Shown: positions 20,703 to 32,105 of the stretch, one piece after another
Position numbering within the stretch: the first letter of the stretch is position 1
How the letters are laid out: each line of letters begins with the position of its first letter
Assembly: GCF_047495875.1 (NCBI RefSeq)
Contig: NC_092458.1
Coordinates: 2,873,939-2,937,938, forward strand
Direction: 5' to 3'
Length of the DNA stretch: 64,000 nucleotides
Source: Pithys albifrons albifrons
Lineage: Eukaryota; Chordata; Aves; Passeriformes; Thamnophilidae
Notes under the pieces: generated by a model
The model's input: the letters and a program-made list of their open reading frames with translations, nothing else
Told to the model about the DNA's origin: nothing
The model's database searches: none
Position numbers and translations under genes: made by a program

Positions 20703-23609
20703 GAATGGAGTCCGGTGACCCTTGGCAGAAGTTGGCTGGAACATGGAATCAGTAAGGTTGGAAAAGATGATGCTCTTGTGTAAATCTGGTACCTGGCAGT
20801 TCTTTTGATTGTGCTTCTCAAGGAAATATTGTTTAAAGAGAAGATTCTGCTCTTCTTCAGCCAAGAAGAAATCCAAACTGAACAGTGTGGAGTTTGGTTT
20901 AACATAATGGAAAAACTGGTGATGTAAAACAATGGTGAAAATAAGAACACATTGTTTTTGTATTATCAGGGTTGTTTTAAAAGATAAATTGCCTTGTTTA
21001 TTTTTTTTAAAGCTGATGCTGAATCAAAGAATAGGCTTCTTAGAGGTATCTAACTGCTTAATTTGCATATTTCTCCAGCAATTGGAGAGAACAGAGAATC
21101 TACATATGACGTATAATCTGACAGGTCGCAGGTCTGTTACAGTATTGCTCAGCTCATCTGACCATTCAGGTATTTAAAACTAAGCTTTAAATACACAATG
21201 CTATTTAGCAGAATCATTCTTAAAATGTGCTTATTCGTAGCATTTTAGAAGTATGTTTCTATGTGATTTTCAGCTAGGTTTGAATTCTGTTTCTAAATAA
21301 AATAATAGTGTTTAATTGTCCAATGTGTAGCATTGCTTCCCATCCTGTAGGGGAAGGACACAGAACAAAGTAGAATAAGGCTTGTGCTTCAACAGCATGA
21401 AAAATGTCAAAGACTTTCATCTCCTTCCTTCTCCTCTAAAAGCAGAGAGAACCCAAAGTGTGCCCCTGACTCTGGTTAATGCAAATGTTTAGACCTGTGA
21501 GTTTGTTTGCGTTAGTGTTGTGAGAATTCTGAAGAAGTCATTGGGCTGTTTGGTTAAGCAGAGGTTGTGACTATTTGTGCTGTGATTTTGGAACCAAGGC
21601 ATTGCATTACAGTGTTATTTTCATGTATTTTTGCTTTCAACCACTTCTTTAGTTCAGAAATGTGCAGATCTCGCAGTTAGTGCTCCTGTCTGGGGCAGGC
21701 CCTGTGTGTCAGTTTTGACCTCAGGGGGATGCTCTGGTGGCAGCTGTGCTCGGTTGGCCTCAGGGGGACTGCAAATTATTTTAAACTTCAGATTTTTCTG
21801 CTGTTTAACCTCCTGTTGTGTGCCAGACTGCATTGGATTTATAAGCAGATACAGGACCTTGATTTATTTTCCCCCCTCTGTATTCTCAGTAAATGATGCT
21901 CTTTTAAGACTCCAGGGAATTAAACCAAAAGATCTGTATTTCAGATTGAGATTCTTAGTTTCTAAATGAGGAGCTGAGCATGCTCCATATTGTTCCTTTC
22001 TACAAAACACTGCCACTTCTTAATGGGAAAGGAACTGGGAGATTGGTTAAAGAAGTAACTTAATACCACATCTCCTTTGCTGCAGCATCTAAGCAAAGAA
22101 ACCAGTGTCACATCAGGTGAAGGAAAGGCTTTTGCAATCCTGACAGGGCATCTGCAGCCACTCAGACTCTTGAGTGGATGTCAGTTCCACTCTTCTGGTG
22201 GAGGTGAAGAGCCCCGAGCGCAGCACAAATAACCGGGCAAGTTCAGTGTAGTGTAGAGAATGTTTCAACAGTTCTTTTGCTTCTGCTTTATGAAGTTATC
22301 CACAAGACTCCATAAATCCTTAAAGAACAGAGAAGTGTTCAGGCGAAGGAAGACATAGATTTTTAGGATGCACCTACTTTGAGCTGCTGGACAGCATCTT
22401 TTTGGGTTTTAGAAGTGAAATAATCCAAACCCCTTCAAGAGTAGAATGAGTTAGTAACTATTTTAAGTTGAAGCTGCCTTTGAGCCCTAGTTTTTTTTCT
22501 TCTTCTAAAGCAGGATTATGAGGATAGCTTCCTAAAAGGGAAATGAAATCAGTGCAGTTTATCCTTCCAACCTTAATGGAGTACAGTAAGGCAGATCAGT
22601 GTGGAAATGATTTGGCTTTAGGGAGGTGCTGATTGCTTAAAGTGTTTAACAACATGCATGTTTAACTTATATCTGGAAGGTTATTTGTCATGCAGAATAA
22701 AAGTAATGTATTCTAAGAACTGAAATTTTGAATAAAAAATTTTGGGTGAAATGTTCTGAAAAGCCAAATACTACTCATTCCTGAAAGTTTCAGAAAGTGT
22801 GCTTCATTAATTTTGTGTCATTTTCAGATTTATTGCCTTTTTTTTCTGTAGCTGTAACTGATGAAAGTGAAATTTGCTTGTAACTTCACCAGCTGTGTCT
22901 GTTGACTGTGGGAAGACTGGCAGGACCTCTCTGCCTTTATTTTTTATACTGTAAAGCCACAGAGTTGTTCAGCATGTTCCTGCTACAGCTTGCAATCACA
23001 GGCTCTGTGAAAGAGGCATCAACTCCACCATCACAACATTGATCTTTTTATACCAGCTGTATGTAAAAAGTCATGCATGCTCCAGCCAGGAATTGCGTTA
23101 ATCTCATCACTTGGACTTGAAATTTTCTGGTATCAGACCAACAAAAATAAACAAATGTTATGACTGATGACTTGAATACTGGCAAACTGCCGTTGAAGTG
23201 TCTCTGAGTGGAGTAACCAAGGTGTCCAGACTGTAGACACGGCTTTGGTTAACCCACCAAAGTCATGGCTTAAACCCTCAGAGAGAGAGGTAGTGTGGGT
23301 TTTTAAGAGGAGCTTGTGCTATTACATAGCTATGACTGGCCTACAAATGATTCAGTAAGCTTTCAATTTAATGTTAAATTGTTTGAGAAAGTCAGTTTCC
23401 AGTTGTGTCTGCTGCCCAGAGCACACACTGAAGAGCATGAATGTTATTTAATAGTATGAAGACGGCTGTTATTAGAGTGGAATATTCATTAGCTGTAAGT
23501 GTTGGGTCTTCAAATGTACAGACTTTGAATACTACATTGAGTTGGAAATGAACAATGTACTGAGTAGCTAATAGATTTTTAATTCAAGAAAAGCAGTAAA
23601 CATAAATCT
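20703..23609. other. TAB3 intron 1, unique-looking part
   Basis: No exon or clear repeat recognised. The open frame at 21631-21969 has no recognisable domain. Confidence 0.45.
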
Positions 23610-23680
23610 AGTGAAAGGCAGTGGGCTTTGAGTTAGGTGATCTTTAAGATCCCTTCCAACCCAAACCATTCCATGACTCA
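23610..23680 (+). mobile_element. Short CR1 3' end fragment
   Basis: A very short remnant with AGATCCCTTCCAACCCAAAC and CATTCCATGACTC, the usual CR1 3' terminus wording. Confidence 0.6.
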
Positions 23681-23827
23681 AAGCAGACATTAATTTTGTT
23701 CTTGATAAGTTTAGTGTTGGTGACTGCAGTTCTCCTGCTGTTATCTGCAGTTTCTCAGCCTGCTCTCTCTGGTGTTAAACCCACCTGGTTTGGAGCTCTC
23801 TGTAAGGAAAAGGATACTCTGAAGCTT

Positions 23828-24456
23828 TGTGCTGGTTTAAAGGCAAACCAGCAGGGGAAATGAACTCAGCACGAGAGAGATTATAAGTCAGACCTAAAAT
23901 TTAATAATAATATTACCATAACAACACTGACACAAAAGGGAAATTGCTTTCAACTCACAAAAACCCAGCAGTATAACCCAGTGTCCTGGGGCACAAACCT
24001 AAGGGGGTTTGTTTGCCCTTGTGCTGAGACCCCTGTGGCTCCCCCAAGTCCAGAGCAAAAGGAAATGAAAAACCTGTTGGTGCAGGTGAGGGCTGTGGTC
24101 TGGGTGAGAGCAGTGATCTGCTCCTGTTGAGGTCCTGCTGCTCCTCTGGATCCAACGAGAAGTTCCTGAAGTCTTCTTACCCACCACTTATGTACCCTCA
24201 GGGAGCACCCAGTCCCTCCCCCTGGGTGGGGACTCGCACAATGGGTGATTAACTCTGGGAGCCAGGGGGTATTGTTGAACTGTTGATGGCCCATTAGCAG
24301 CTCTGCCCCCTCAGGCTGGGTGTGAAGGTGATAATGACTCCCTGGGCAGCTGCTGCTAATGGCCCATTGTCCTTGGGAATGAATAGAGGGGGTAGAATAC
24401 CCAGCTTTGATCACCCCCACACAGGGTTAGCTGGTCCCTCCTGCTAAACTAGGACA
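23828..24456 (-). mobile_element. Solo LTR 4 (avian ERV), probably minus orientation
   Basis: A 629-bp TG...CA element from TGTGCTGGTTTAAAGG to CTAAACTAGGACA with a perfect 5-bp duplication AGCTT (23823-23827 and 24457-24461). The minus-strand 3' end (AAACCAGCACA) resembles those of LTR 1 and 2. The rest is largely different, so it is another family or a distant subfamily. No internal genes. Confidence 0.85.
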
Positions 24457-25048
24457 AGCTTTTATCAAGTAAAGATATTGGATACCATACAAGTCCTTTA
24501 AAGCTGTAAGAGACTTTTGGCGGGAATGCATCAGCGCATTTTAGGATGAACAATTGTATTCATATTCTAATCCTTCCATTATCGCTTTTGGCTTGTCCTA
24601 TTTCTGGCCCAAGATTATGGAACAAGTGAATCTGAAATATCTAGACTTCCTTATGGAGATTTACTATTCAAGCAGTTCCACAGACAGGACAGCTACAGCT
24701 TTATCTGAGTGTTGATTGTTTAAGCAGCACCTTACATACCAGCATCTCTTGCTGCAACAGTTGTGACACAGACTAGACCTTTTTTGGTTATCCTGTTAGT
24801 ATTTTGTAATAGAGAATGCTGAAGTCAGTGTATGATGAAAGCATTTTCAAATGTCTGCATCGTGTAGTATCTAAGGCACGCCTCCCCAGAAGTCAGTCTG
24901 GGGCTAAGCTGAGATAAAATGATGTTAATAGAATGTGATTGTAGCCTTAAAATTATGTTGCAGACACAAAAATTTAATTTTAAGGCTCTCTGCCCCCAAA
25001 AGCGATAGAAAAAGCATAATCTAGGGCTTATATGACATCTATTTATAT

Positions 25049-25676
25049 TGTTGTAGTTTGGAATTATTATGTAAATTCTCTCCCCTGCCACTAACTGCCC
25101 GTGCCAGTAGTTAACAAAAAAAGTAGTTACTGCTGATCACTTGGGTGGGGGCAGGTTGGTCTCTTTTATTCTTGGGGACTACACACAGTTGGGAGTTGTG
25201 TGTGTGTGGGGTTGAGGAGAAGCCGGCTTGCTGCTGCCTGCCCTGGACTGCTTCTGGCTGCTCGCTGCTACTGCTCCTCTTTGCTGCTCCTGGCTGCTGG
25301 TGTTTCTGCTTCTTGGACAAGGAACACAGGGGGAAGAGAGAGTCCATCTGAGAGATCATCACTCGTCTGTCTCGCTGGAGAGGGACTGGGAACTCACTCG
25401 CAGCCAGCCGGGCTGTGACATTGACACTGCTTAAGTATAACTTTCCTCCCGGAGGAAAACCTGCTGGGTTTTGTTGTTGGGTTTTTTTCTCTCTTGTGGT
25501 GTTAGGGAAGCTTTCTAGTCTGTTTACATACATATATATGTAGCAGTTAAGAACAGTTATCCTTCTTGTATTAAAAGTTCCTCTTAAATTTGATAAAGAG
25601 TGGCGTGATTATTGTGGAGAAGGCCCCTCCCCTGCTTGTGGGTAAACATTTTGGTTTTTCCCCTCAAACCAAGACA
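25049..25676 (+). mobile_element. Solo LTR 5 (avian ERV), plus orientation
   Basis: A 628-bp element, TGTTGTAGTTTGGAATT to CCCTCAAACCAAGACA, flanked by TATAT (25044-25048 and 25677-25681). ATTAAA lies near 25569, about 110 bp before the end, and could be the poly(A) signal of the R region. It is homologous to LTR 6 at 60078-61236. Confidence 0.9.
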
Positions 25677-25849
25677 TATATGTACATACATATAGCTACA
25701 TACATGTGTATATATTTGTTGTTGGGAGATAATGCCATAACCACATTCCCACAGTAGCAAAAGATACACAGTGCCCTTAAAAATCTGTATGGATATGAAT
25801 ACATATTTCTTCTAAATTTTATTTAAAGATATATTTCATGTCCAAAAAA

Positions 25850-26085
25850 GAGCTATAAAGTTCATGAAGGGTCTGGAACATGTCTTGTGAGGAGTGGCTG
25901 AGGGAACTGGGGTGGTTTAGCCTGAAGAAAAGGAAGTTCAGGGGGGACTTTATCACCCTCCACAACTACCTGAAAGGAGGGTGTAGCCAGCTGGGGCTTG
26001 GTCCCTTCTCCTGAGTAACAAGTGTCAGAACAAGAGGAAATGACCTCAAATTGCTTCTGTTTTGCTAGGAAATTGGGCACAGCAA
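25850..26085 (+). mobile_element. Old CR1 fragment, plus strand
   Basis: Diverged CR1 sequence with GAGTGGCTGAGGGAACTGGG and GGTTTAGCCTGAAGAAAAGG, followed by the CTACCTGAAAGGAGG block. It stops before the usual 3' end. Confidence 0.8.
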
Positions 26086-28847
26086 TTCCTTAGCTATGAC
26101 ACATGCTTAGGCATCCATACATGTACCCATGTGATTATAGATAACTTCAAAGTGTCAGTCTTATATTGGAAAAACATAAATAAATAACATTAATGTGGTG
26201 TGTAACCTCTTGATATGATTTTTTGGGACACCCTTATGAGTGGGTATTCATGCAAGGACTTGTCAGAAGATATCACAGAATTGGCAAGGTTTGTGTTATG
26301 CTTCCTTATCTCAACAAATTCTGGAATGACAGAACAGACAGGCACCCTGTATAACTTCACCATATTTTATAGCAATTAGTCATGTCAAAGAAATTTGCAC
26401 AGTCAGGCCACCAGAGCTTAATTCAAACCTTCAGAACTGGTGGTCGATGCTTTCTGGTGTGTAGGGAGTATGTGTAGTATTGTATTTCCCTCTACTGTTG
26501 TTCTCTACTGACTCCTGTCTGTTCCTTTTTTTTTGTATCTGCTTTCTCCTTACTTGTCTTCCTTTTTGTTCCCGTTTACATGTGCCTGTCCACTTCCATC
26601 CTCTGTTTCCTCTGCATAGAGTCATATCCTCCAACGGTTTGTGTTGGCTGGGGATTCTGAAAGGAGGTTTTGTCATCCCCTCTCTCCACTTCTTTCTAGT
26701 CTAGGGTTTTCTTGTAGTTTCAAATGGCCAAAGTGAGGAGAGGCCAGTAGTTCATCAGGCCAGCATGTTGGTAGAGGTGTTCATGCCTCCCATATTCTGT
26801 CCTTTTTCAACTGGTCATACTGGGGGTGGAAGATGTGAATGCAGTGTGTAGGCAGTCTGTGCAGTAGATTTTGCAGAGTTGTCAGTATATGGTCTGCTGA
26901 TAAACTTAGGCAGGTCACTTAACTGGAAACTAGTGCTAGTGAGTCTCCTTTTATATCTGCAGGAAAAGGAATGCTGCTTCTTTACAGGTGTAAATGTGCT
27001 TTGTGATCATTTTCTCAATGATGCAGAAAAATGTGAGTGTTTAAGGTGGGATGTGTTCCAGAAATTGTCTGCATCCTGTAAAGCTCTTCCATGTATGCAC
27101 TTATCAACAAAATGGAAATCTTTGATTCAATCAGTTTATTGAATATAGAGTATTTTCAGGGTTTGTCATAGAAAACTCATCAGAGACTTAACAGAGAAAT
27201 GGCACTAAGCTGTTTATTTTAAACTGTTGTTTACAACAGTACTAGAGTGAGGCATCACAAGTTTTGTGTGGGAAAAATTTGGTGAGTTTTCTTTATTATT
27301 ATTATTACTTCTGTCTTCAGACTTTTTGAAACTTCTGGCTCTAGTGAGTTCTTACTGATCTGAACTCCTGCAAAAGTATGTACAGTGTTTCATGTTTTGG
27401 CTGGTGTAAATGTGTCTTGGGAACAAAGCCTGTTCTGAACGTCTTACAAGTGAATTCAGTGCTTAGCCATGAATTTGTGATGTAGGAGCAGGAGCTAATG
27501 CTGAGGATCACTTGCCTTGTGTAAGAGCTATCAAACATGCTAGGATGGAACAGTAACAAATTCCTGTTGAGCTGGTCAAGATTCAGGCTTGTGAGCTCTG
27601 CAGATAACTCTCCATACATATCAGTATTTGGAAATATTTCTTTAAGAAATGTTAATCTCACTTCTGAGAAGGAAGCTCACTTTCTGGAAAAAATTGTGTA
27701 TTAAGCAACAATCCAGTATTTTTGCAGTTTGTTGGCTCAGTTTCCATCTAGTATAAACCTCAGCTCTTTGTAATTGTTAAAGCTGGAAATATGAATAACA
27801 GGCTGTCCTTTAAAATGAAGAAAAAGCTGAAGTTTATTATCCAAGGATTTGCAGTAGACCTTTTCCAGTCCTTTGTAGTATATACTCACTTTCACGTTTT
27901 CTTGTATGCTTTCTGGCTCATTTTGATTCTCAAATAGGGTATAATGCCAAAACATTCTTACATCATCAAAAAACTGCTTTTAGCAGGGCCAGTGCTGAAG
28001 TTAATGAATAAGGAGATCTGACAGTGTGCTGTTCACTGCAGGATTTTTCCCAGCCATGGCTAATATTTCACAAACATTCAGTCAGAAATCATAGATCATA
28101 TGTCCTGGTAAGAAAGCCAGTTTGTCATCCTCATAGCTCTGAGTACTGTCATGATACTTGTGGTAACCTGATGGCTGCTTTGAGCCTCACAGACTCACTT
28201 GTGTTTGCAACCTTTGTGTTCTGCAGAGCCTTTCTGGAAGCTGGTACTTGTGGCACAGTAGCATCATTCCTGAACTATTTCACTGCCTTGAAAACTTATT
28301 CTTACAAAATTTTGTTCTGTAGTAAGAACTGTTTCTAGTTGCTCCTTGGAGTGAGAGAACCATAAATTCCTACAGAAGTATTTCCTCGAATGTGATGGAG
28401 CCTCTCAGCGTGCAAAAGAGACTTCAGAGAAAGATGAAGCTACTTGTCAGCTTTGTTTTCAGTTTCATTGTGCTATGCACCACTTTATTGTGGTTCACAT
28501 CACCCACCTACCACCTGGGGGCTTTATGAATCTGTTCATCTTATACACAGGTGAATGTTCATCAGCAGACAGCTTGCCAGACTATGAAGTTGTGGTTTTA
28601 GTGACATAGCCAGTCATTCAGAGCAGTGGCAGCACCAAGCTGAGCTCAACTCTAAATATTGGCTGCTTTTCTTTTGCTTTGTTGGGCTTTGTATGTCTGT
28701 ATGAACTGGCAGAACGTCTTTAAATTCTGTTGTGTCATTCTTACCCTGTGAAGTAATACAGTCCTAAAGCTGCAGGATGTATCACCATGTAAATAAGGAA
28801 GGCTCTAACAAATTGGAGTCTTTTGAGGCAAATGTTTTGTTATTAAA
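26086..28847. other. TAB3 intron 1, unique-looking part
   Basis: No exon or clear repeat recognised apart from a short (ATT)n run at about 27292-27307. Confidence 0.45.
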
Positions 28848-28858
28848 GATCAGCACTA

Positions 28859-29164
28859 GGCAGTTAAATGCCTCCCTGCCATCCGATCCCGTCAGATCTC
28901 GGAAGCTCAGCAGGGTCAGCCCCAGATTAGTACTTGGATGGGAGACCTCCTGGGAAATGCCGGGTGCTGGAGGTTCTAGTCCTGAGGACTTCACTGGCAC
29001 TGTCCAAGCTCGCTCGGCCGTGGCAGATGAACCTCAGGACTGAAACGGTGGGGCCAGTTCTGAGCACTCTGAGCCTCACCTAAAATCCACTGCGCAGGCT
29101 GGAAGGGCACGTGGGGACAGCCCTGCCCAAATCTGCGTTAGCAAAGCCGAGCCACACACACAAG
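28859..29164 (+). mobile_element. 5S rRNA-derived SINE, copy 3
   Basis: A 306-bp copy with the 11-bp perfect duplication GATCAGCACTA (28848-28858 and 29165-29175). It starts GGCAGTTAAATGCC and ends GAGCCACACACACAAG, showing a short CA-type tail. It is very similar to copies 2 and 4. Confidence 0.92.
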
Positions 29165-29175
29165 GATCAGCACTA

Positions 29176-31049
29176 ACATTAATCCAGCATTGAGATTTCT
29201 GAGGTGATAGAGTTGTTCTTAGCTATATGGAATCCTGACAATTATTTTAGCTGGACTGTTGCAGGGAAAAGTAATCCTTGTTTTTTGTCATGTATCATGT
29301 TTAAAGAGAGTGAGTGTGTAACTGAAGATGGTTGTGAGGAAAAATTACTCTTGGTGCTGTTATGACACTTCTGGTTTCTTGTGCTTCTGAAATTGTAAGA
29401 TCTTCCGGCTGGCAAATCATTATAAAGATGTCACATTACCATAAAAGCATTTCCTTGCCTTTGCTGCAGGAGCAATCAAGTTTTAGCTGGATTGATAAGA
29501 GTATTCTGACATTTGTGGGATGTGTTAATTGGTTTTCTTTATTTTAATGATTAAATAAATAGAAACTTAGTGTACAAGATTGTTCTCTTTATTATTTCCA
29601 GTATTGGAATTAATATATTGTGATGACTTTAAACCAATTACAGCCAGTTTAATGTTGTACTGCAGGCAGAGACCTTTGAATTTAAGGTAATAGTGGTTCC
29701 AGAGGCTGCTCAAGGATTAGAGGTGGGATTACATGATTGCATCTGCAGCCAGGTCATGTGCTGGGCATGTTTACAAGGCTATAATTGATGCCTATTAAAT
29801 AGTAGGTATGTTTTTGTATAGTTAATCCTTTGTGCAAAGCAACTCAGTTTGAATCTTCATCTTCAAATGCTGTGGTTTTATATGATGTTTTTCACAAAAA
29901 TGTTGCTCTTTAGGAGCTTGTTTGCCATATGTTTGCAGCCATTGTAGGAGGTACCACAATAATAACACACCTTAACATCTACTTGAGTACTGAAATACAG
30001 AAGTGGGATTTGGATGTGATTCAGACTTTGGATGAAATCATATTTATTTGTTAAAACCACAGTATTAGATAAAAACCCAAAGATACTAATACTTAGTCTA
30101 ATAAAGTGCTTTCTAAATATGTCAGCTGAGCTACTTGCTCTCGTCTTCTCATGTGTTACTATTGGCAGGCAGTGTATGGAGGGTATCCCAGCCTTTGGCA
30201 GCATGTGGAGATGTGGAGGGTATAATCATGTCAGTGGTAAAGAGCTGCTGCCTGTATTCAGCTGATCCATCATAGTTTTCTGAAAGATTTTTTGTAGAGA
30301 ATAGTGTTGCCTCCACAGTGGGCAAGTGACTTGGAGTTTGAAGTCTCGTTTCACTTCTGGCCTGTTGCTGCTGGTGGTACCTGCAGAGCTCACCTGCCAG
30401 GCAGTCTTCTTGCAGTGCCAGCCTGGTCTCTGCCTAACTCGAGTATTGACAGCACCTGGGAAAGTCCCCATCATGATTTAGGGCTGACCATACCAGAACA
30501 GCTTTGGTTCTTCTTTTCTAAGTCTACTTCAGGTCAAGGTGTCTTTTTGATATGGCTTTAACTAATCAGGTGGCTTACCTGGGCTGGAAAGAAGGAGGTG
30601 TTCTTGCTCCTGTCATCCCTTTCCCCTTTTTACCCTTTCTTTTTCCTTTCCACCGTGGTGTGATGTTCAGTGCAGGGTAGGCTCATTAAGATAGTAAAAA
30701 GTGTTTGTGTTTTTTGTTTTTAAACTGTTTTAGCACGTTGAGTTAGTTCGGCTGAGTTGAGTGGGAAGAAAGTTTCAGAAAGCTGTTCAGTTGTTGTATA
30801 TGAGTTGTAACTCCCACTGATCTCACTGCTGTTTCATACTGCCTCATATGCTGTGACTCTTGGTGTCCTTGAAGGACTGACTGTATCCCTGTGTCCAGAT
30901 GACTCTGCAGGCAGTGGAAGTTTGTCCACATCTATTCTAGAAGCTAAATTGACATCTCCCCAGAAGCAGCCCTTGCTTAAGGGGTAATGTCATTCCAGAA
31001 ATTAACAAATGTGTAATTCACTGAATAGTTTCCAATTTATAAAATGTAT
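29176..31049. other. TAB3 intron 1, unique-looking part
   Basis: No exon or clear repeat recognised. Confidence 0.45.
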
Positions 31050-31852
31050 ATCATAGACTATCCTGAGTTAGAAGGCATCCACAAGGATCATCAGAGTCCA
31101 ACTCCTGGCCTGCACAGGACACCACAGGAGTCACACCATGTGCGTGAGAGTGTCCAAAGTCCTCTTGAACTCTGTCAGGCTTGGTGCTGTGACCCTTCCC
31201 TGGGAAGCCTGTTCAGTGCCCAGCCACCTGCTGGGTGAAAAATCTTTTCCTGATACCCAGCTTATTTCCACCCCCAACTCAACTTCTTTCCAATTCGTCG
31301 AGTTCTTTCCCGGGTCACCACAGAGAAGAGCTCAGTGCCTGCCCCTCCTCTTCCCCTCACAGGGAAGCTGTGGCTGCAGTGAGGTCTTCTCTGGGTCTCC
31401 TCTTCTGAACAGACCAAGTGCCCTCAGCCACTCCTTACATGGCTTCCCCTCAAAGCCCTTCACCATCCTCGTAGCCCTCTTCTGGACACTGTAACAGGTT
31501 AATATGGTTCCTATGTTGTGATGCCCAAAACTGCACACAATATTCAAGATGAGGCCACCCCAGTGCAGAGCAGAGCGGGACAATCCTCTCCCTGCTGGCG
31601 ATGCTGTGCCCTATGCCCCCAGGACACGGTTGGCCCTCCTGGCTGCCGGGGCACTGCTGACTCACATTCAGTTTGCTGTCAGCAAAGGCCTGCAGGTCCC
31701 TTTCCATGGCACTGCTTTCCAGCAGCTCGTTCCTCGGTCTGTGTGAACATCTGGGGTTGCCCCATGCCAGATGCAGAATCATCCAGCATTGTCTTTGTTA
31801 AACTTCATGTGGGTGGTGATTGCCCAGCCCTCTGGGCCATCTCCCAGACCCA
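31050..31852 (-). mobile_element. Old CR1 fragment, minus strand
   Basis: The plus strand shows the reverse complement of a CR1 3' end (TCATAGACTATCCTGAGTT, then AAGGATCATCAGAGTCCAAC) and continues into the reverse-transcriptase C-terminus, with several frameshifts. It is clearly older than the copies at 9566 and 11339. Confidence 0.85.
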
Positions 31853-32105
31853 AAGGAAGGACATGGAGCTGTGTCAGGGGACGTTTAAGTTGGATATCAG
31901 GAAAAGGTTCTTCACCCAGAGCCTGGGCAGGAGTTGGAACAAGCTCCCCAGGGAAGTGGTCACAGCCCGAACCATGGCAGAGTTCAAGGAGGTTTGGATG
32001 ATGCTCTCAGGACCATCGTGTGATTCTTGGAGTGTCCTATGCAGGGCCAGGAGTTTAACTTTGATGATCCTTGTGAGTCCCTTCCAACTCAAAATATTTA
32101 TTATT
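31853..32105 (+). mobile_element. Old CR1 3' fragment, plus strand
   Basis: Starts GACATGGAGCTGTGTCAGGG and ends with GAGTCCCTTCCAACTCAAAA. It directly abuts the minus-strand CR1 before it, so the two lie in inverted orientation with their 3' ends outward. Confidence 0.85.

Noticed and set aside
28859..28970. Functional 5S rRNA gene
   Set aside because: The match is to the internal part of 5S only; the first ~25 bases differ, an unrelated body follows with no T-run terminator, and flanking duplications show a retroposed SINE.
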